In this document: piece after piece, positions 28,199 through 38,224 of the stretch
Layout of the letters: the number at the start of each line of letters is the position of its first letter
How positions within the stretch are numbered: position 1 is the first letter of the stretch
Source: Corynebacterium marinum DSM 44953
GTDB lineage: Bacteria > Actinomycetota > Actinomycetes > Mycobacteriales > Mycobacteriaceae
Length of the DNA: 64,000 nt
Assembly (NCBI RefSeq): GCF_000835165.1
Contig: NZ_CP007790.1
Location: 1,488,001-1,552,000 of the forward strand
Direction: 5' to 3'
Translations under genes and position numbers: made by a program
The notes under the pieces: model-generated
What the model saw: the letters and a program-made list of their open reading frames with translations, nothing else
Databases searched by the model: none
What the model was told of the DNA's origin: nothing

Positions 28199-29893
28199 CT
28201 ACCCCAGGAGCATCTCCCGGGCGAGTTCGCGCGCCGTGTCCGCACCCGAGGTGTCCAGGACCGCAGCGGCGACCTCCCGGCAGGTGGCCAGGTCCACGGT
28301 GGCCAGCTGCGCGCCGACGCCGGCGACGGCGGTCGAGGCGGCCGACAGCGAGGTGACACCCAGACCGGTGAGCACACAGGCGAGCAGCGGGTCCGCGGCG
28401 GCCTCGCCGCAGACGCCGACAGGGGTGGCGGTGAGCTCCCCGACGCGGCATGTCTCCTTCACCAGGCGAAGCACCGCGGGCTGCCACGGATCGGTCAGGT
28501 AGGCCAGCTGCGGGGAGAGGCGGTCGGCGGCCATCGTGTACTGGGTGAGGTCGTTGGTGCCGATGGAGACGAAGTCGAGGTGCGGCATGAGCCGGTCGGA
28601 CATGAGGGCGGCGGCCGGGACCTCGATCATGGCGCCTGCCGTCAGGCCGCGTTCGCGGCAGAGTCCGGCGAAGTACTCGGCCTCCGACTCGGTGGCGACC
28701 ATTGGCGCCATGACCCAGGTCGGAGCGTCCTCGCCGCGCCCCTCGGCTGCCAGCGCGACGGCGTCGAGTTGGCGGAGGAGCAACCCCTCGTTGTCGCGCG
28801 CCATGCGCAGGCCGCGCACACCGAGGGCGGGGTTCTCCTCCTCCGCCAGGGTGGCGTAGGCGATCGGCTTGTCCGAACCCGCGTCGAGGGTGCGGATGAC
28901 CACCTTGGAGTCGGGGAAGGCGTCGAAGACCTTGCGGTAGACCGCCGCCTGCTCCTCGACCGTGGGTTCCGTGGAGGTGGACAGGAAACTCATCTCGGTG
29001 CGGTACAGGCCGATACCTTCGGCCTGGGTGCCTGCCGCGACGCGGGCGGCGTTGCCGTCTGCGACGTTGGCCAGCAACTGGACGCGGTGGCCGTCGCTCG
29101 TGCGGGCCGGGCCGCGCCACTGGGCGATGACCGCCGCACGCTCCCGGAACTGGGCGACCGCGGTGCGGGACGATTCCTCGTCGGCGTTACGCGTGACGGT
29201 TCCCAGGGCCCCGTCGACGAGCACGGGTTCCCCGGCCACGATGTCGCGCAACGCGGGGCCGGCGGCGACGATGCAGGGCAGGTTGAGCTGGCGGGCGATG
29301 ATCGCCGTGTGGCTCGTGGGTCCGCCGAGTTCGGTGACCATGGCGACCACGTGGGCGGGGTCGAGGGTGGCGGTGTCCGCGGGCGAGAGGTCGTCGGCGA
29401 AGAGGACGCCCTCGCCCGCGATGTCGGGCAGACCGGGCTCCGGTTCGCCGCGGAGTTCGGCGATGACGCGGTCCCGGATGTCTTTGAGGTCCGTGGTGCG
29501 TTCGGCCATGACCCCGCCGGCGGCCTCGAACATGTCGACGAACTTCTGGGTGGCGGCCACGGCGGCGTATTCAGCCGGGTGACCTTCGGCGACGTTCTTT
29601 TTCACGGTGCGGCGCCAACCCCGGTCATTGACCATGCCAACGGTGGCGGTGAGCACCTCGGCGGCGACGCCCTCGACCGTCTCCGCCCGTTGCGCCAGGC
29701 GCCCCGCGACGGTGTCCGCCGCAGCGGTGAAACGCTCGAACTGCTGGTCCCTGGCGTCTTCGGCGACCGGCGTGCCGATCTCCGGCAGTGCCGGCCGCGG
29801 CCGGACCCACACCGCGGGGGCGTAGGCGACGCCGGCGACCACCCCGGTGCCTTTGATGGATGTTGTGCCGGAGGCGTGGTGGACTTCGCCCAT
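28199..29893 (-). CDS. ptsI: PTS enzyme I
   Basis: A 564-residue phosphoenolpyruvate-protein phosphotransferase that starts the PTS phosphorelay by transferring phosphate from PEP to HPr. The phosphohistidine is His195 in GGPTSHTAIIAR. The PEP-binding TIM barrel carries TRTLDAGSDKP-type (RTLDAGSDKP), GVRGLR and the active Cys region GVCGEAAADP. The start is the ATG at 29893 with GGGAG nine bases upstream. The frame opens to 29959 but runs through the promoter region. It is divergent from fruK-ptsF-ptsH and shares with them a 282-base control region. Confidence 0.96.
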   Translation of the reverse strand: MGEVHHASGTTSIKGTGVVAGVAYAPAVWVRPRPALPEIGTPVAEDARDQQFERFTAAADTVAGRLAQRAETVEGVAAEVLTATVGMVNDRGWRRTVKKNVAEGHPAEYAAVAATQKFVDMFEAAGGVMAERTTDLKDIRDRVIAELRGEPEPGLPDIAGEGVLFADDLSPADTATLDPAHVVAMVTELGGPTSHTAIIARQLNLPCIVAAGPALRDIVAGEPVLVDGALGTVTRNADEESSRTAVAQFRERAAVIAQWRGPARTSDGHRVQLLANVADGNAARVAAGTQAEGIGLYRTEMSFLSTSTEPTVEEQAAVYRKVFDAFPDSKVVIRTLDAGSDKPIAYATLAEEENPALGVRGLRMARDNEGLLLRQLDAVALAAEGRGEDAPTWVMAPMVATESEAEYFAGLCRERGLTAGAMIEVPAAALMSDRLMPHLDFVSIGTNDLTQYTMAADRLSPQLAYLTDPWQPAVLRLVKETCRVGELTATPVGVCGEAAADPLLACVLTGLGVTSLSAASTAVAGVGAQLATVDLATCREVAAAVLDTSGADTARELAREMLLG

Positions 29894-29987
29894 GGTGTGT
29901 GTCTCCCGTCTCATACGGAGAAGAATGTGTGACCTCCAGAACACCATAAAATCCACCATTTAGCAACGAACCGGACATGCCCGTCCC

Positions 29988-30016
29988 TTGACAATCGGAC
30001 ATATTCGGGCAATACT
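29988..30016 (+). promoter_or_regulatory. fruK promoter
   Basis: TTGACA (29988-29993), 17 bases, AATACT (30011-30016). This near-consensus SigA promoter should start at about 30023, leaving a leader of about 150 bases before the fruK GTG. The spacer contains the inverted TGTCCGATT word, so a bound repressor would block polymerase. Confidence 0.7.
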
Positions 30017-30028
30017 TACGTCACAACC

Positions 30029-30043
30029 TCACATCAGATGTGA
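30029..30043. promoter_or_regulatory. Perfect palindrome, candidate operator for fruK
   Basis: TCACATCAGATGTGA has 7-bp arms around one base, centred about 13 bases after the predicted transcription start. That position suits a repressor. The cognate protein is unknown; the half-site order is the reverse of the GlxR consensus. Confidence 0.5.
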
Positions 30044-30175
30044 CCCACTTCATTTTCGCAGTGCGCCGGCCACGGGGGTCCAGAGCCCTCCGCCACCGGG
30101 GTACCGCGCGGCGGCAGGCACCTCCCCTGCCCCGCCTCCACAGCCAACATTTCCCGACCGGACAGGGAGCCGACA

Positions 30176-31138
30176 GTGATACTCACCTTGACACCGAACC
30201 CCAGCATCGACGCCACCATGCAGCTGGACTCGGAACTGCGCCGCGGGCATGTCCAACGTCCCAGCTCCGTCACCCAGGTCGCCGGCGGCAAAGGCGTCAA
30301 CGTGGCGCACGCGATGCTGCTGGCCGACAAACCCGCGCTGGCGGTCTTCCCGGCGGACAGCAACGACCCCTTTGTGGCACTGACCCGGCAGACCGGGATC
30401 CCCTTCCACGCGGTCCCGGTCGCCGAGGGCATCCGGATCAATGCGACGATCGCCGAACCCGACGGCACGACCACCAAGATCAACGGCCCCGGAGCCACCG
30501 TCGACGACGCGGCCCGCCGGGCCATCGAGGAGACGGTCGTCCGGCTGGCGGCGAACTCCTCGTGGCTGGTGATGGCCGGGTCTCTGCCGCCGGGCGTGCC
30601 CGTCGACTGGTACACGCAACTCATCGCCGCGGTGCGGGACGCCCACCCGCGGCTGCCCGTCGCGGTGGACACCTCCGATGAACCGGTGCGCTCTCTCGGG
30701 CGCGGCCTGGAGACCGCCGCCCCGACCCTCATCAAACCCAACGGACTGGAGCTCGGCCAGCTGACCGGCCGCGACGGCGAGGCGTGGGAGGAGGCCGCCG
30801 CGGGCGGCGACTTCTCCGGGGTGGTCGCCGCGGCGCGGCTCATCGTCGACCGCGGCGTCCGCGAGGTCCTGGTCACCCTGGGTGCCGCCGGGGCCGCGCT
30901 GGTCACCGGGCAGGGCGTCTGGTTCGCCACGCCGCCGCCGGTCGAGGTCCTGTCCACGGTCGGGGCGGGCGACAGCTCGCTGGCCGGCTATCTCATCGCG
31001 CGGGCCGAGGGCGGCGGTCCCGCCGACTGCCTCGCCCGCGCCGTCGCCTACGGCACCGCCGCCACCGGCCTTCCCGGCACCACCATCCCTTCCCCCGCAC
31101 AGCTCGATCTCGCCCGCACGCACGTGCGCGCCCTCTAA
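30176..31138 (+). CDS. fruK: 1-phosphofructokinase
   Basis: A 320-residue PfkB/ribokinase-family kinase making fructose 1,6-bisphosphate from the fructose 1-phosphate delivered by the PTS. Signatures are the N-terminal GGKGVNVA sugar-binding motif (about residues 38-45) and the C-terminal GAGDS (260s) with the catalytic aspartate; TLTPNPSID opens the protein as in FruK. GTG start at 30176 after AGGGAG. It is the first gene of fruK-ptsF-ptsH, 15 bases before ptsF. The gene product acts directly on the product of its neighbour. Confidence 0.94.
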   Translation: MILTLTPNPSIDATMQLDSELRRGHVQRPSSVTQVAGGKGVNVAHAMLLADKPALAVFPADSNDPFVALTRQTGIPFHAVPVAEGIRINATIAEPDGTTTKINGPGATVDDAARRAIEETVVRLAANSSWLVMAGSLPPGVPVDWYTQLIAAVRDAHPRLPVAVDTSDEPVRSLGRGLETAAPTLIKPNGLELGQLTGRDGEAWEEAAAGGDFSGVVAAARLIVDRGVREVLVTLGAAGAALVTGQGVWFATPPPVEVLSTVGAGDSSLAGYLIARAEGGGPADCLARAVAYGTAATGLPGTTIPSPAQLDLARTHVRAL

Positions 31139-31153
31139 GACTCCGAGGTAAAC

Positions 31154-33193
31154 ATGCCCATCATCACCACCGAGCTGGTCCGCCTGGACGCGGACCTCGG
31201 GTCCACCACCACCGACGTGATCACCGCGCTCGCCGGCCTCGTCCACGGCGCCGGCCGCGCCAGCTCCGCCTCCCTGCTTGCCGACGCCGCCCTCGCCCGC
31301 GAGGCCCAGAACCCCACCGGGGTGCCGGGCCGCGTCGCCATCCCCCACTGCCGCTCCGAGGCCGTCACCGAGCCGACCCTGGCGTTCGCGCGCCTGTCCC
31401 GGCCGGTGAACTTCGGTGGCCCGGACGGGGATTCCGACCTGGTGTTCCTCATCGCCGCCCCCGAGGGCGGCGGCAAGACGCACCTGAAAATCCTGTCCAA
31501 GCTCGCCCGCGCGCTCGTGCGCGGCGACTTCATCGACCGGCTCCGCTCCGCCGCCACCGCCGACGACATCGTCGCCGCGGTGACGGACGTGGTGGGCGAG
31601 GCGGGCGTCGAGAAGCAGGCGGATCAGCCGGCCGCCGCGCCGGCCGCTGCCCCCGGCGAGAACGTCACGCGCATCGTCGCGGTGACCGCCTGCCCGACCG
31701 GCATCGCCCACACCTACATGGCCGCCGACGCACTGACTCTCAACGCGCAGGGGCGCGAGGACGTCGAGCTGGTCGTCGAGACGCAGGGCTCATCCTCCAC
31801 CAGGGCCGTGGACCCGGATATCATCGCGGCCGCCGACGCCGTCATCTTCGCCACCGACGTCGGCGTGCGAGACCGGGAACGCTTCGCCGGGAAACCCGTC
31901 GTGGAGTCCCCCGTCAAGCGTGCCATCAACGAGCCCGCGAAGATGATCGACGAGGCCGTCGCCGCGGCCGGCAACCCCGCCGCCCGGCGCGTGGCTGCCG
32001 GGGCGGCCGCGTCCTCCGCCGAAACCGCCGCCGGGGACGGTCAGCCGGGCTGGGCGCGCCGCATCCAGCAGGCTGTGATGACCGGCGTGTCCTACATGAT
32101 CCCCTTCGTCGCGGCCGGCGGCCTCCTCCTGGCCCTCGGCTTCCTCGTCGGCGGCTACGACATGGCCAACGGCTGGCAGGCCATCGCACTCCAGCACTCC
32201 CTGACCAACCTCCCCGGCAACGAGGTGCTCGTCGACGGTTCCGCCGTCACCTTCGACCGCTCCGGCCTCGCCCTCTATCTCGGCGCGGTGCTCTTCGCCA
32301 CGGGTCAGATGGCGATGAGCTTCATCGTCGCGGCGCTGTCCGGGTACACCGCCTTCGCCCTGGCCGGCCGACCCGGCATCGCCCCCGGCTTCGTCGGCGG
32401 AGCGATCTCCGTCCTCATCGGCGCCGGTTTCATCGGCGGCCTGATCACCGGCATCCTCGCCGGTCTCGTCGCCCTGTGGATCGGCAACTGGAAGGTCCCG
32501 CGGATCCTTGCCTCGCTCATGCCCGTGGTCATCATTCCGCTGCTGACCTCCCTCGTCGTCGGCCTGACCATGTTCCTCCTGCTCGGCCGCCCCCTCGAGG
32601 GCATCATGACCGGGCTGACCGACTGGCTGTCCTCCCTGTCCGGCTCCTCCGCGGTCGTGCTCGGCATCATCCTCGGCCTCATGATGTGCTTCGACCTCGG
32701 CGGACCGGTGAACAAGGCGGCCTACCTCTTCGCCACCGCCGGCCTGTCCACCGGCGACGAGGCCTCCATGCAGATCATGGCCACCGTCATGGCTGCCGGC
32801 ATGGTCCCGCCGATCGCGATGTCCCTGGCCACCTTCGCCCGGCAGAAGCTGTTCACCCCCGCGGAACAGGAGAACGGCAAGTCGGCCTGGCTGCTCGGCC
32901 TGTCCTTCATCTCCGAGGGTGCGATCCCGTTTGCGGCGGCCGACCCGCTCCGCGTCATCCCGTCCATGATGGCCGGAGGCGCCGTCACCGGTGCGGTCTC
33001 CATGGGCCTGGGCGTCGGCTCCCGCGCTCCCCACGGCGGCGTGTTCGTCCTCTTCGCCATCGACCCCTGGTGGGGTTTCCTCCTGGCGATCGTCGCGGGC
33101 ACCGCCGTCTCCGCCCTCACCGTCGTGGCCCTCAAGCAGTTCTGGCCCAACAAGGCCACCCAAGCCATGGCAGCCGCCACAGTCAATGCCTAA
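31154..33193 (+). CDS. ptsF: PTS fructose-specific EIIABC component
   Basis: A 679-residue fused permease that takes up fructose as fructose 1-phosphate. The EIIA domain (residues 1-150) has phospho-His65 in VAIPHCRS. A Pro/Ala linker follows, then EIIB (about 172-270) with phospho-Cys180 in VTACPTGIAHT, a second Ala-rich linker, and EIIC (about 300-670) with eight to ten membrane spans. Domain order A-B-C and length match C. glutamicum PtsF. Phosphate flows PEP-PtsI-PtsH-PtsF, all encoded in this cluster. ATG at 31154. Confidence 0.95.
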   Translation: MPIITTELVRLDADLGSTTTDVITALAGLVHGAGRASSASLLADAALAREAQNPTGVPGRVAIPHCRSEAVTEPTLAFARLSRPVNFGGPDGDSDLVFLIAAPEGGGKTHLKILSKLARALVRGDFIDRLRSAATADDIVAAVTDVVGEAGVEKQADQPAAAPAAAPGENVTRIVAVTACPTGIAHTYMAADALTLNAQGREDVELVVETQGSSSTRAVDPDIIAAADAVIFATDVGVRDRERFAGKPVVESPVKRAINEPAKMIDEAVAAAGNPAARRVAAGAAASSAETAAGDGQPGWARRIQQAVMTGVSYMIPFVAAGGLLLALGFLVGGYDMANGWQAIALQHSLTNLPGNEVLVDGSAVTFDRSGLALYLGAVLFATGQMAMSFIVAALSGYTAFALAGRPGIAPGFVGGAISVLIGAGFIGGLITGILAGLVALWIGNWKVPRILASLMPVVIIPLLTSLVVGLTMFLLLGRPLEGIMTGLTDWLSSLSGSSAVVLGIILGLMMCFDLGGPVNKAAYLFATAGLSTGDEASMQIMATVMAAGMVPPIAMSLATFARQKLFTPAEQENGKSAWLLGLSFISEGAIPFAAADPLRVIPSMMAGGAVTGAVSMGLGVGSRAPHGGVFVLFAIDPWWGFLLAIVAGTAVSALTVVALKQFWPNKATQAMAAATVNA

Positions 33194-33232
33194 GCTGGCG
33201 TTGATCACCCCCTCACGAAAGGACCACATCCC

Positions 33233-33499
33233 ATGGCCTCCAAGACCGTCACCGTCGGCTCCGCAGTCGGCCTCCACGCCCGCCCCGCCGCCGTCGTCGC
33301 CGACGCCGCCGCAGAGTACGACGACGAGATCCTCCTCACCCTCGTCGGCGACGAGGACGGCGAGGAGGCTGACGCCGCGTCCTCCCTCATGATCATGGCC
33401 CTCGGCGCCGAGAAGGGTGACCAGGTCACCGTCACCTCGGATAACGCCGATGCCGTGGAGAAGATCGCCGCGCTCATCGAAACCGATCTCGACGCCTAG
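33233..33499 (+). CDS. ptsH: Phosphocarrier protein HPr
   Basis: An 88-residue HPr that carries phosphate from PtsI to the EII permeases on His15 (GLHARPA). The regulatory-serine region of Gram-positive HPr corresponds to SSLMIM around Ser50-51. No HPr kinase gene is seen here, and actinobacteria usually lack one. Shine-Dalgarno AAAGGA about 10 bases upstream. It is 39 bases after ptsF and the last gene of the operon, followed by a hairpin. Confidence 0.96.
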   Translation: MASKTVTVGSAVGLHARPAAVVADAAAEYDDEILLTLVGDEDGEEADAASSLMIMALGAEKGDQVTVTSDNADAVEKIAALIETDLDA

Positions 33500-33513
33500 C
33501 CCCCGCGCACGAG

Positions 33514-33545
33514 GACGCCTCCCCGCCTGATGGCTGGGAGGCGTC
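33514..33545 (+). terminator. Hairpin terminator after ptsH
   Basis: GACGCCTCCC (33514-33523) pairs with GGGAGGCGTC (33536-33545), with a small inner GCC/GGC stem. There is no T-tract. It lies between convergent genes and may serve both strands. Confidence 0.6.
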
Positions 33546-33569
33546 GGTGATTCACGGGGCGTCCCGGTC

Positions 33570-33968
33570 TCAGCGGTAGGCGGTGACGATCGCGTCGCCG
33601 CGCGCGGCGGCCTCGGCGAAGAACGCCTGCACCGGCGCCAGGTCGTGGGAGTAGGTGATCTCCCCGACGGCGGCGAGCGCCTCGGCGATCATCCGGACCT
33701 GCACGGGCGCGAGAGCGTAGCGGGAGGGCCGGTACTGCCACATCTCCCCGCCCGTCAGGGCCGCTCCGGCAGGGCTGTGGGAGAGGTCCTCGTTGAGGAT
33801 GTACCACTCGTCGCTCAGGCGCAGGGCGGGGAATCCGCCTTCGTCGAGGAGCCTCTCGACGATCCCCACCCTCTCCGGGGTCACCGTGAGGCGGAGGTAG
33901 TCGTCCTGGGGGACAGCGAGAAATTCTGGTGCAGGCATACTCTTCGTTTTACCACCGTCGGCCGACAT
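33570..33968 (-). CDS. Hypothetical protein
   Basis: A 132-residue soluble protein (122 if started at the ATG at 33938). I do not recognise the family. It has an aromatic-rich centre (LRLSDEWYILNEDLSHSPAG, MWQYRPSRYALAP) and a C-terminal helix ending in DAIVTAYR. There is no signal peptide or membrane span. The ATG at 33968 directly follows the TAG of the upstream gene (TAGATG), which favours coupling and the longer form. It sits in a minus-strand unit uraA - GyrI-like - this gene. Confidence 0.6.
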   Translation of the reverse strand: MSADGGKTKSMPAPEFLAVPQDDYLRLTVTPERVGIVERLLDEGGFPALRLSDEWYILNEDLSHSPAGAALTGGEMWQYRPSRYALAPVQVRMIAEALAAVGEITYSHDLAPVQAFFAEAAARGDAIVTAYR

Positions 33969-34439
33969 CTACGCGAGCGTGACGTAGAGGTCGGTGATCA
34001 TGTCGGCCGGATCCGCCTCCGGAGTGGGCATGGTGACGTACTCCTCCCAGAACACCGGACCGGTCTGGAGCCCCAGCTGCCGGACGTTTTCGGTGTGCTC
34101 CTGCCAGGTGGCGCCCAGCTGGTCGTAGGGGCCGCGGTGGCGGGCAACCGCCACCCGGGACTCGGGGATCCGGTGGACCAGGTCGGGGAACGCCGCTTCC
34201 ACCGCCGCGGCGTGCTCCTCCGCCACGGGGAATCCGGCGGCGAGGTCGACGACGTCGGTGAGCGGGGAGAAGTAGTAGGCGCGCGGCGGGCCGGCGGGCT
34301 GCGCTCCGGCGGACTGGACCGCCTCGAAAGCGCGGGTGAAGGCCCGGTCGAAGTACTCCTGCAGCCGGTTGACGGGGACGGTCTCTCGGCTGGCCACGAT
34401 GATGTGCGCGGGTGAGGTGGTGATCGGGTCGCGGGTCAT
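33969..34439 (-). CDS. GyrI-like effector-binding domain protein
   Basis: A 156-residue stand-alone protein resembling the GyrI/AraC effector-binding fold. Supporting parts are the N-terminal EYFDRAFTRAFEAVQSAG, the mid-part PPRAYYF, the VAVARHRGPYDQLGATWQEHTE block (the family's HxGPYxxL signature), and a C-terminal WEEYV..DLYVTL strand pair. Members bind small amphipathic molecules, inhibit gyrase or hydrolyse cyclopropanoids; none can be chosen here. ATG at 34439 after GAGGGG; an alternative ATG at 34448 lies one base after the uraA stop. It follows uraA on the same strand. Confidence 0.7.
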   Translation of the reverse strand: MTRDPITTSPAHIIVASRETVPVNRLQEYFDRAFTRAFEAVQSAGAQPAGPPRAYYFSPLTDVVDLAAGFPVAEEHAAAVEAAFPDLVHRIPESRVAVARHRGPYDQLGATWQEHTENVRQLGLQTGPVFWEEYVTMPTPEADPADMITDLYVTLA

Positions 34440-34449
34440 GCCCCTCATC

Positions 34450-35757
34450 CTAGAACTTCGCGTGCTTTCCTTCCCCGACTGAGGTGTAGAGCTTCTTGAG
34501 GACCGGGTAGGCGATGAGGATGCCGGCTGAACCCCAGGCGATGCCCTCGAGCTGCACCCCGAAGATCGTGAGCGTGAGGTTGCCCACGCCCGCGATCAGC
34601 GCCACCGCAGCCGCGGTGAGGTTGACGGGGTTGTTGAAGTTGACGTTGTTGTCCTGCCAGATGCGCACGCCGAGCATGCCGATGAGGCCGTAGAGGACGA
34701 TCGTCGCCCCGCCGAGCACGCCCGAGGGGATGGTGAAGATCAGCGCGCCGAACTTCGGGATGAACGCCAGGGACACGGCAGTCAGCGCCGCGACCCAGTA
34801 GGCGGCGGTCGAGTACACCTTGGTCGCGGCCATCACGCCGATGTTCTCCGCGTAGGTGGTGGTGCCCGAACCGCCGAAGGAACCGGCCAGGGTGGTGGCC
34901 AGGCCGTCCGCGACCAGGGCGTCGCCGGCCAGGTCGTCGAGGTCGCGGCCGGTCATCTCGCCGACCGCCTTGACGTGGCCCACGTTCTCGGCGACGAGCA
35001 CGATGATCACCGGCAGGGTCACCAGGATGGCCGAGAGCTGGAACTCCGGCGCGTGGAACTCCGGCACCCCGACCCAGGCGGCCGTGGCGATGGTGTCCCC
35101 GGAGCCCTCCGCGAGGTTGCCGGTGACGGCGGCGAACACCCAGCCGACGACCACGCCGATGAGGATGCCCAGGCGGGCGACCATGCCGCGGCCCGCCACG
35201 GTGGCCAGCACGATGGCGACCAGCGTCACCGTGGCCACCAGGGGCTGGGACTGGAAGTTACTCGTGGCCACGGGGGCCAGGTTCAGGCCGATCAACGCGA
35301 CGATCGCGCCGGTGACGGCGGGCGGCATGACCGCGTCCAGCACCCGCCGCCCCGCGGCCCGGACGATGAAGCCCACCGCCACGAGGACCAGGCCCGCGAC
35401 CAGGACGCCGCCGAGCTGCGCGCCCATGCCGTACTGCTGGCTGGCTGTGAGCGGGGCGATGAAGGCGAAGGAGGAGCCCAGGTAGCTGGGCAGCCGGTTG
35501 CGGGTGATCAGCAGGAACAGCATCGTGCCGATGCCGGAGAACAGGAGTGTGGTGTTCACCGGGAACCCGGTGAGAGTGGGGACCAGGAGCGTGGCGCCGA
35601 ACATGGCCACCACGTGCTGCATCCCGATGCCGATGGTGCGCGGCCAGCTCAGCCGCTCGTCAGGGGCGACGACGGCCCCGGGACGGATCTTTCTGCCGTC
35701 GCCGTGGACGTTCCAGCCGAACGTGCCGCGGGACTTAACGGAGGTCTTGGTTATCAC
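34450..35757 (-). CDS. uraA: NCS2 uracil permease
   Basis: A 435-residue proton symporter for uracil (nucleobase-ascorbate family) in the cytoplasmic membrane. It has about 14 hydrophobic segments. Signature parts are LGSSFAFIAPL in TM3, VAENVGHVKAVGEMTGRDLDD in the TM8 region with the substrate-binding glutamate, and GGSGTTTYAENIGVMAATKVYS in TM10. The GTG at 35757 is preceded by TACTGT six bases upstream (complement of 35764-35769), and no clear Shine-Dalgarno is seen, so the message may be leaderless. No pyr or upp gene is adjacent. Confidence 0.9.
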   Translation of the reverse strand: MITKTSVKSRGTFGWNVHGDGRKIRPGAVVAPDERLSWPRTIGIGMQHVVAMFGATLLVPTLTGFPVNTTLLFSGIGTMLFLLITRNRLPSYLGSSFAFIAPLTASQQYGMGAQLGGVLVAGLVLVAVGFIVRAAGRRVLDAVMPPAVTGAIVALIGLNLAPVATSNFQSQPLVATVTLVAIVLATVAGRGMVARLGILIGVVVGWVFAAVTGNLAEGSGDTIATAAWVGVPEFHAPEFQLSAILVTLPVIIVLVAENVGHVKAVGEMTGRDLDDLAGDALVADGLATTLAGSFGGSGTTTYAENIGVMAATKVYSTAAYWVAALTAVSLAFIPKFGALIFTIPSGVLGGATIVLYGLIGMLGVRIWQDNNVNFNNPVNLTAAAVALIAGVGNLTLTIFGVQLEGIAWGSAGILIAYPVLKKLYTSVGEGKHAKF

Positions 35758-35791
35758 GGCTCAACAGTAGCCCCGGGGCCGAGGAACTCGC

Positions 35792-37318
<1,527 letters not shown>

Positions 37319-37468
37319 TAATGGTCATTGTTCCACGTCCGGCCCGGAGTTAACAGTGCCTACCGACGCCACGGGCCGCAGGAGAGTGCGGGCACGAATT
37401 CCCTGCCTCTGGAAGGCCTCCGGCGCCGGAGTTCTCACCGCACCACCGAAGGGTTAGACTGGTCAACC

Positions 37469-38215
37469 ATGAGCACCGACCTGAAGAGCATCGGCCTGGG
37501 ATTCGACCGTTGGCAGGACGCCGTGGAAGCGGCCATCGCCACCAACCAGCTGGTCGTCGCCGGCGAGATCCGGGGCGGACAACTGATCCAGTACACGGAC
37601 GCCTCGGGCGCCCAGATCAACATCCTCGCCGTGGAGCCTTTCGCCACCTTCGCCGGCTTCGAGTCGATCACCCAGACTTTCGCGCACGTGAGCATGGTCA
37701 ACGACGTCCTCGCCTTCTGCGAGATCGTCGACCCCAACGGCACCGTGCTGACCTCCGTGACCTGCAATCTCGCGCAGGGCCCCCTGCTGGTGGACAAGCC
37801 CACCCAGACGTGGCAGCAGGTCGGCGTGACCGCGCTCGCCCTCGACGCGCAGACCTACGAGTCCCCCGAGGCCTACGAGGCCGCCACCGGCGAGGTCCTC
37901 GGCCTGCTGGTCTCCGAGGGTGCGCAGCTGGTCGCCGCAGGCTCCGGCGCCTCCGCCCCCGACGCCTCCGCCACCTTCTCCGCCCGCGTCCTGGAGGCGG
38001 AGTACCGCAACAACCAGCTCACGGGCCAGCGTTTCATCCACGCCACCGTCGACGGCGCGTTCCCCTTCGACGTCTGCCTCGCCGACGCCCCGGAACTGCC
38101 GCAGAAGAACTCCGTCATCGCGGGCACCGCGATGCTCACCGCCTCCGTGCTCTCCCCCATGTCCGACGGCGGTTGCGGCGGTTGCGGCGGAAGCTGCGGC
38201 TGCGGCGGACACTGA
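37469..38215 (+). CDS. Unknown protein with Cys/Gly-rich C-terminal tail
   Basis: A 248-residue protein with no signal peptide or membrane span. I do not recognise the family. Most of the chain looks like a mixed alpha/beta soluble domain. The last residues are a run of Gly and Cys ending in His: Cys236, Cys239, Cys243, Cys245 and His248 (CGGCGGSCGCGGH), a likely metal-binding tail, inferred from composition. The start is the ATG at 37469: TAGACT at 37455-37460 lies 8 bases upstream and there is no Shine-Dalgarno, so it is probably leaderless. A small membrane protein gene follows after 9 bases. Confidence 0.75.
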   Translation: MSTDLKSIGLGFDRWQDAVEAAIATNQLVVAGEIRGGQLIQYTDASGAQINILAVEPFATFAGFESITQTFAHVSMVNDVLAFCEIVDPNGTVLTSVTCNLAQGPLLVDKPTQTWQQVGVTALALDAQTYESPEAYEAATGEVLGLLVSEGAQLVAAGSGASAPDASATFSARVLEAEYRNNQLTGQRFIHATVDGAFPFDVCLADAPELPQKNSVIAGTAMLTASVLSPMSDGGCGGCGGSCGCGGH

Positions 38216-38224
38216 GATAGCGCC

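Larger units (their letters stand above)
29894..30175. promoter_or_regulatory. ptsI / fruK divergent control region
   Basis: 282 bases without a gene on either strand. It holds two direct CGGACAT words (29972-29978 and 29996-30002), a strong fruK promoter with the second word between its elements, and a palindrome downstream of the start site. In C. glutamicum this interval contains fruR, which is absent here. Confidence 0.7.

Noticed and set aside
30039-30054. GlxR site in the fruK leader (TGTGA-N6-TCATT)
   Set aside because: Only 8 of 10 bases fit, and the first half belongs to a better-defined perfect palindrome.
30784-33204. An 806-codon plus-strand frame over fruK and ptsF
   Set aside because: Arg/Pro/His-rich +1-frame shadow of two well-supported PTS genes.
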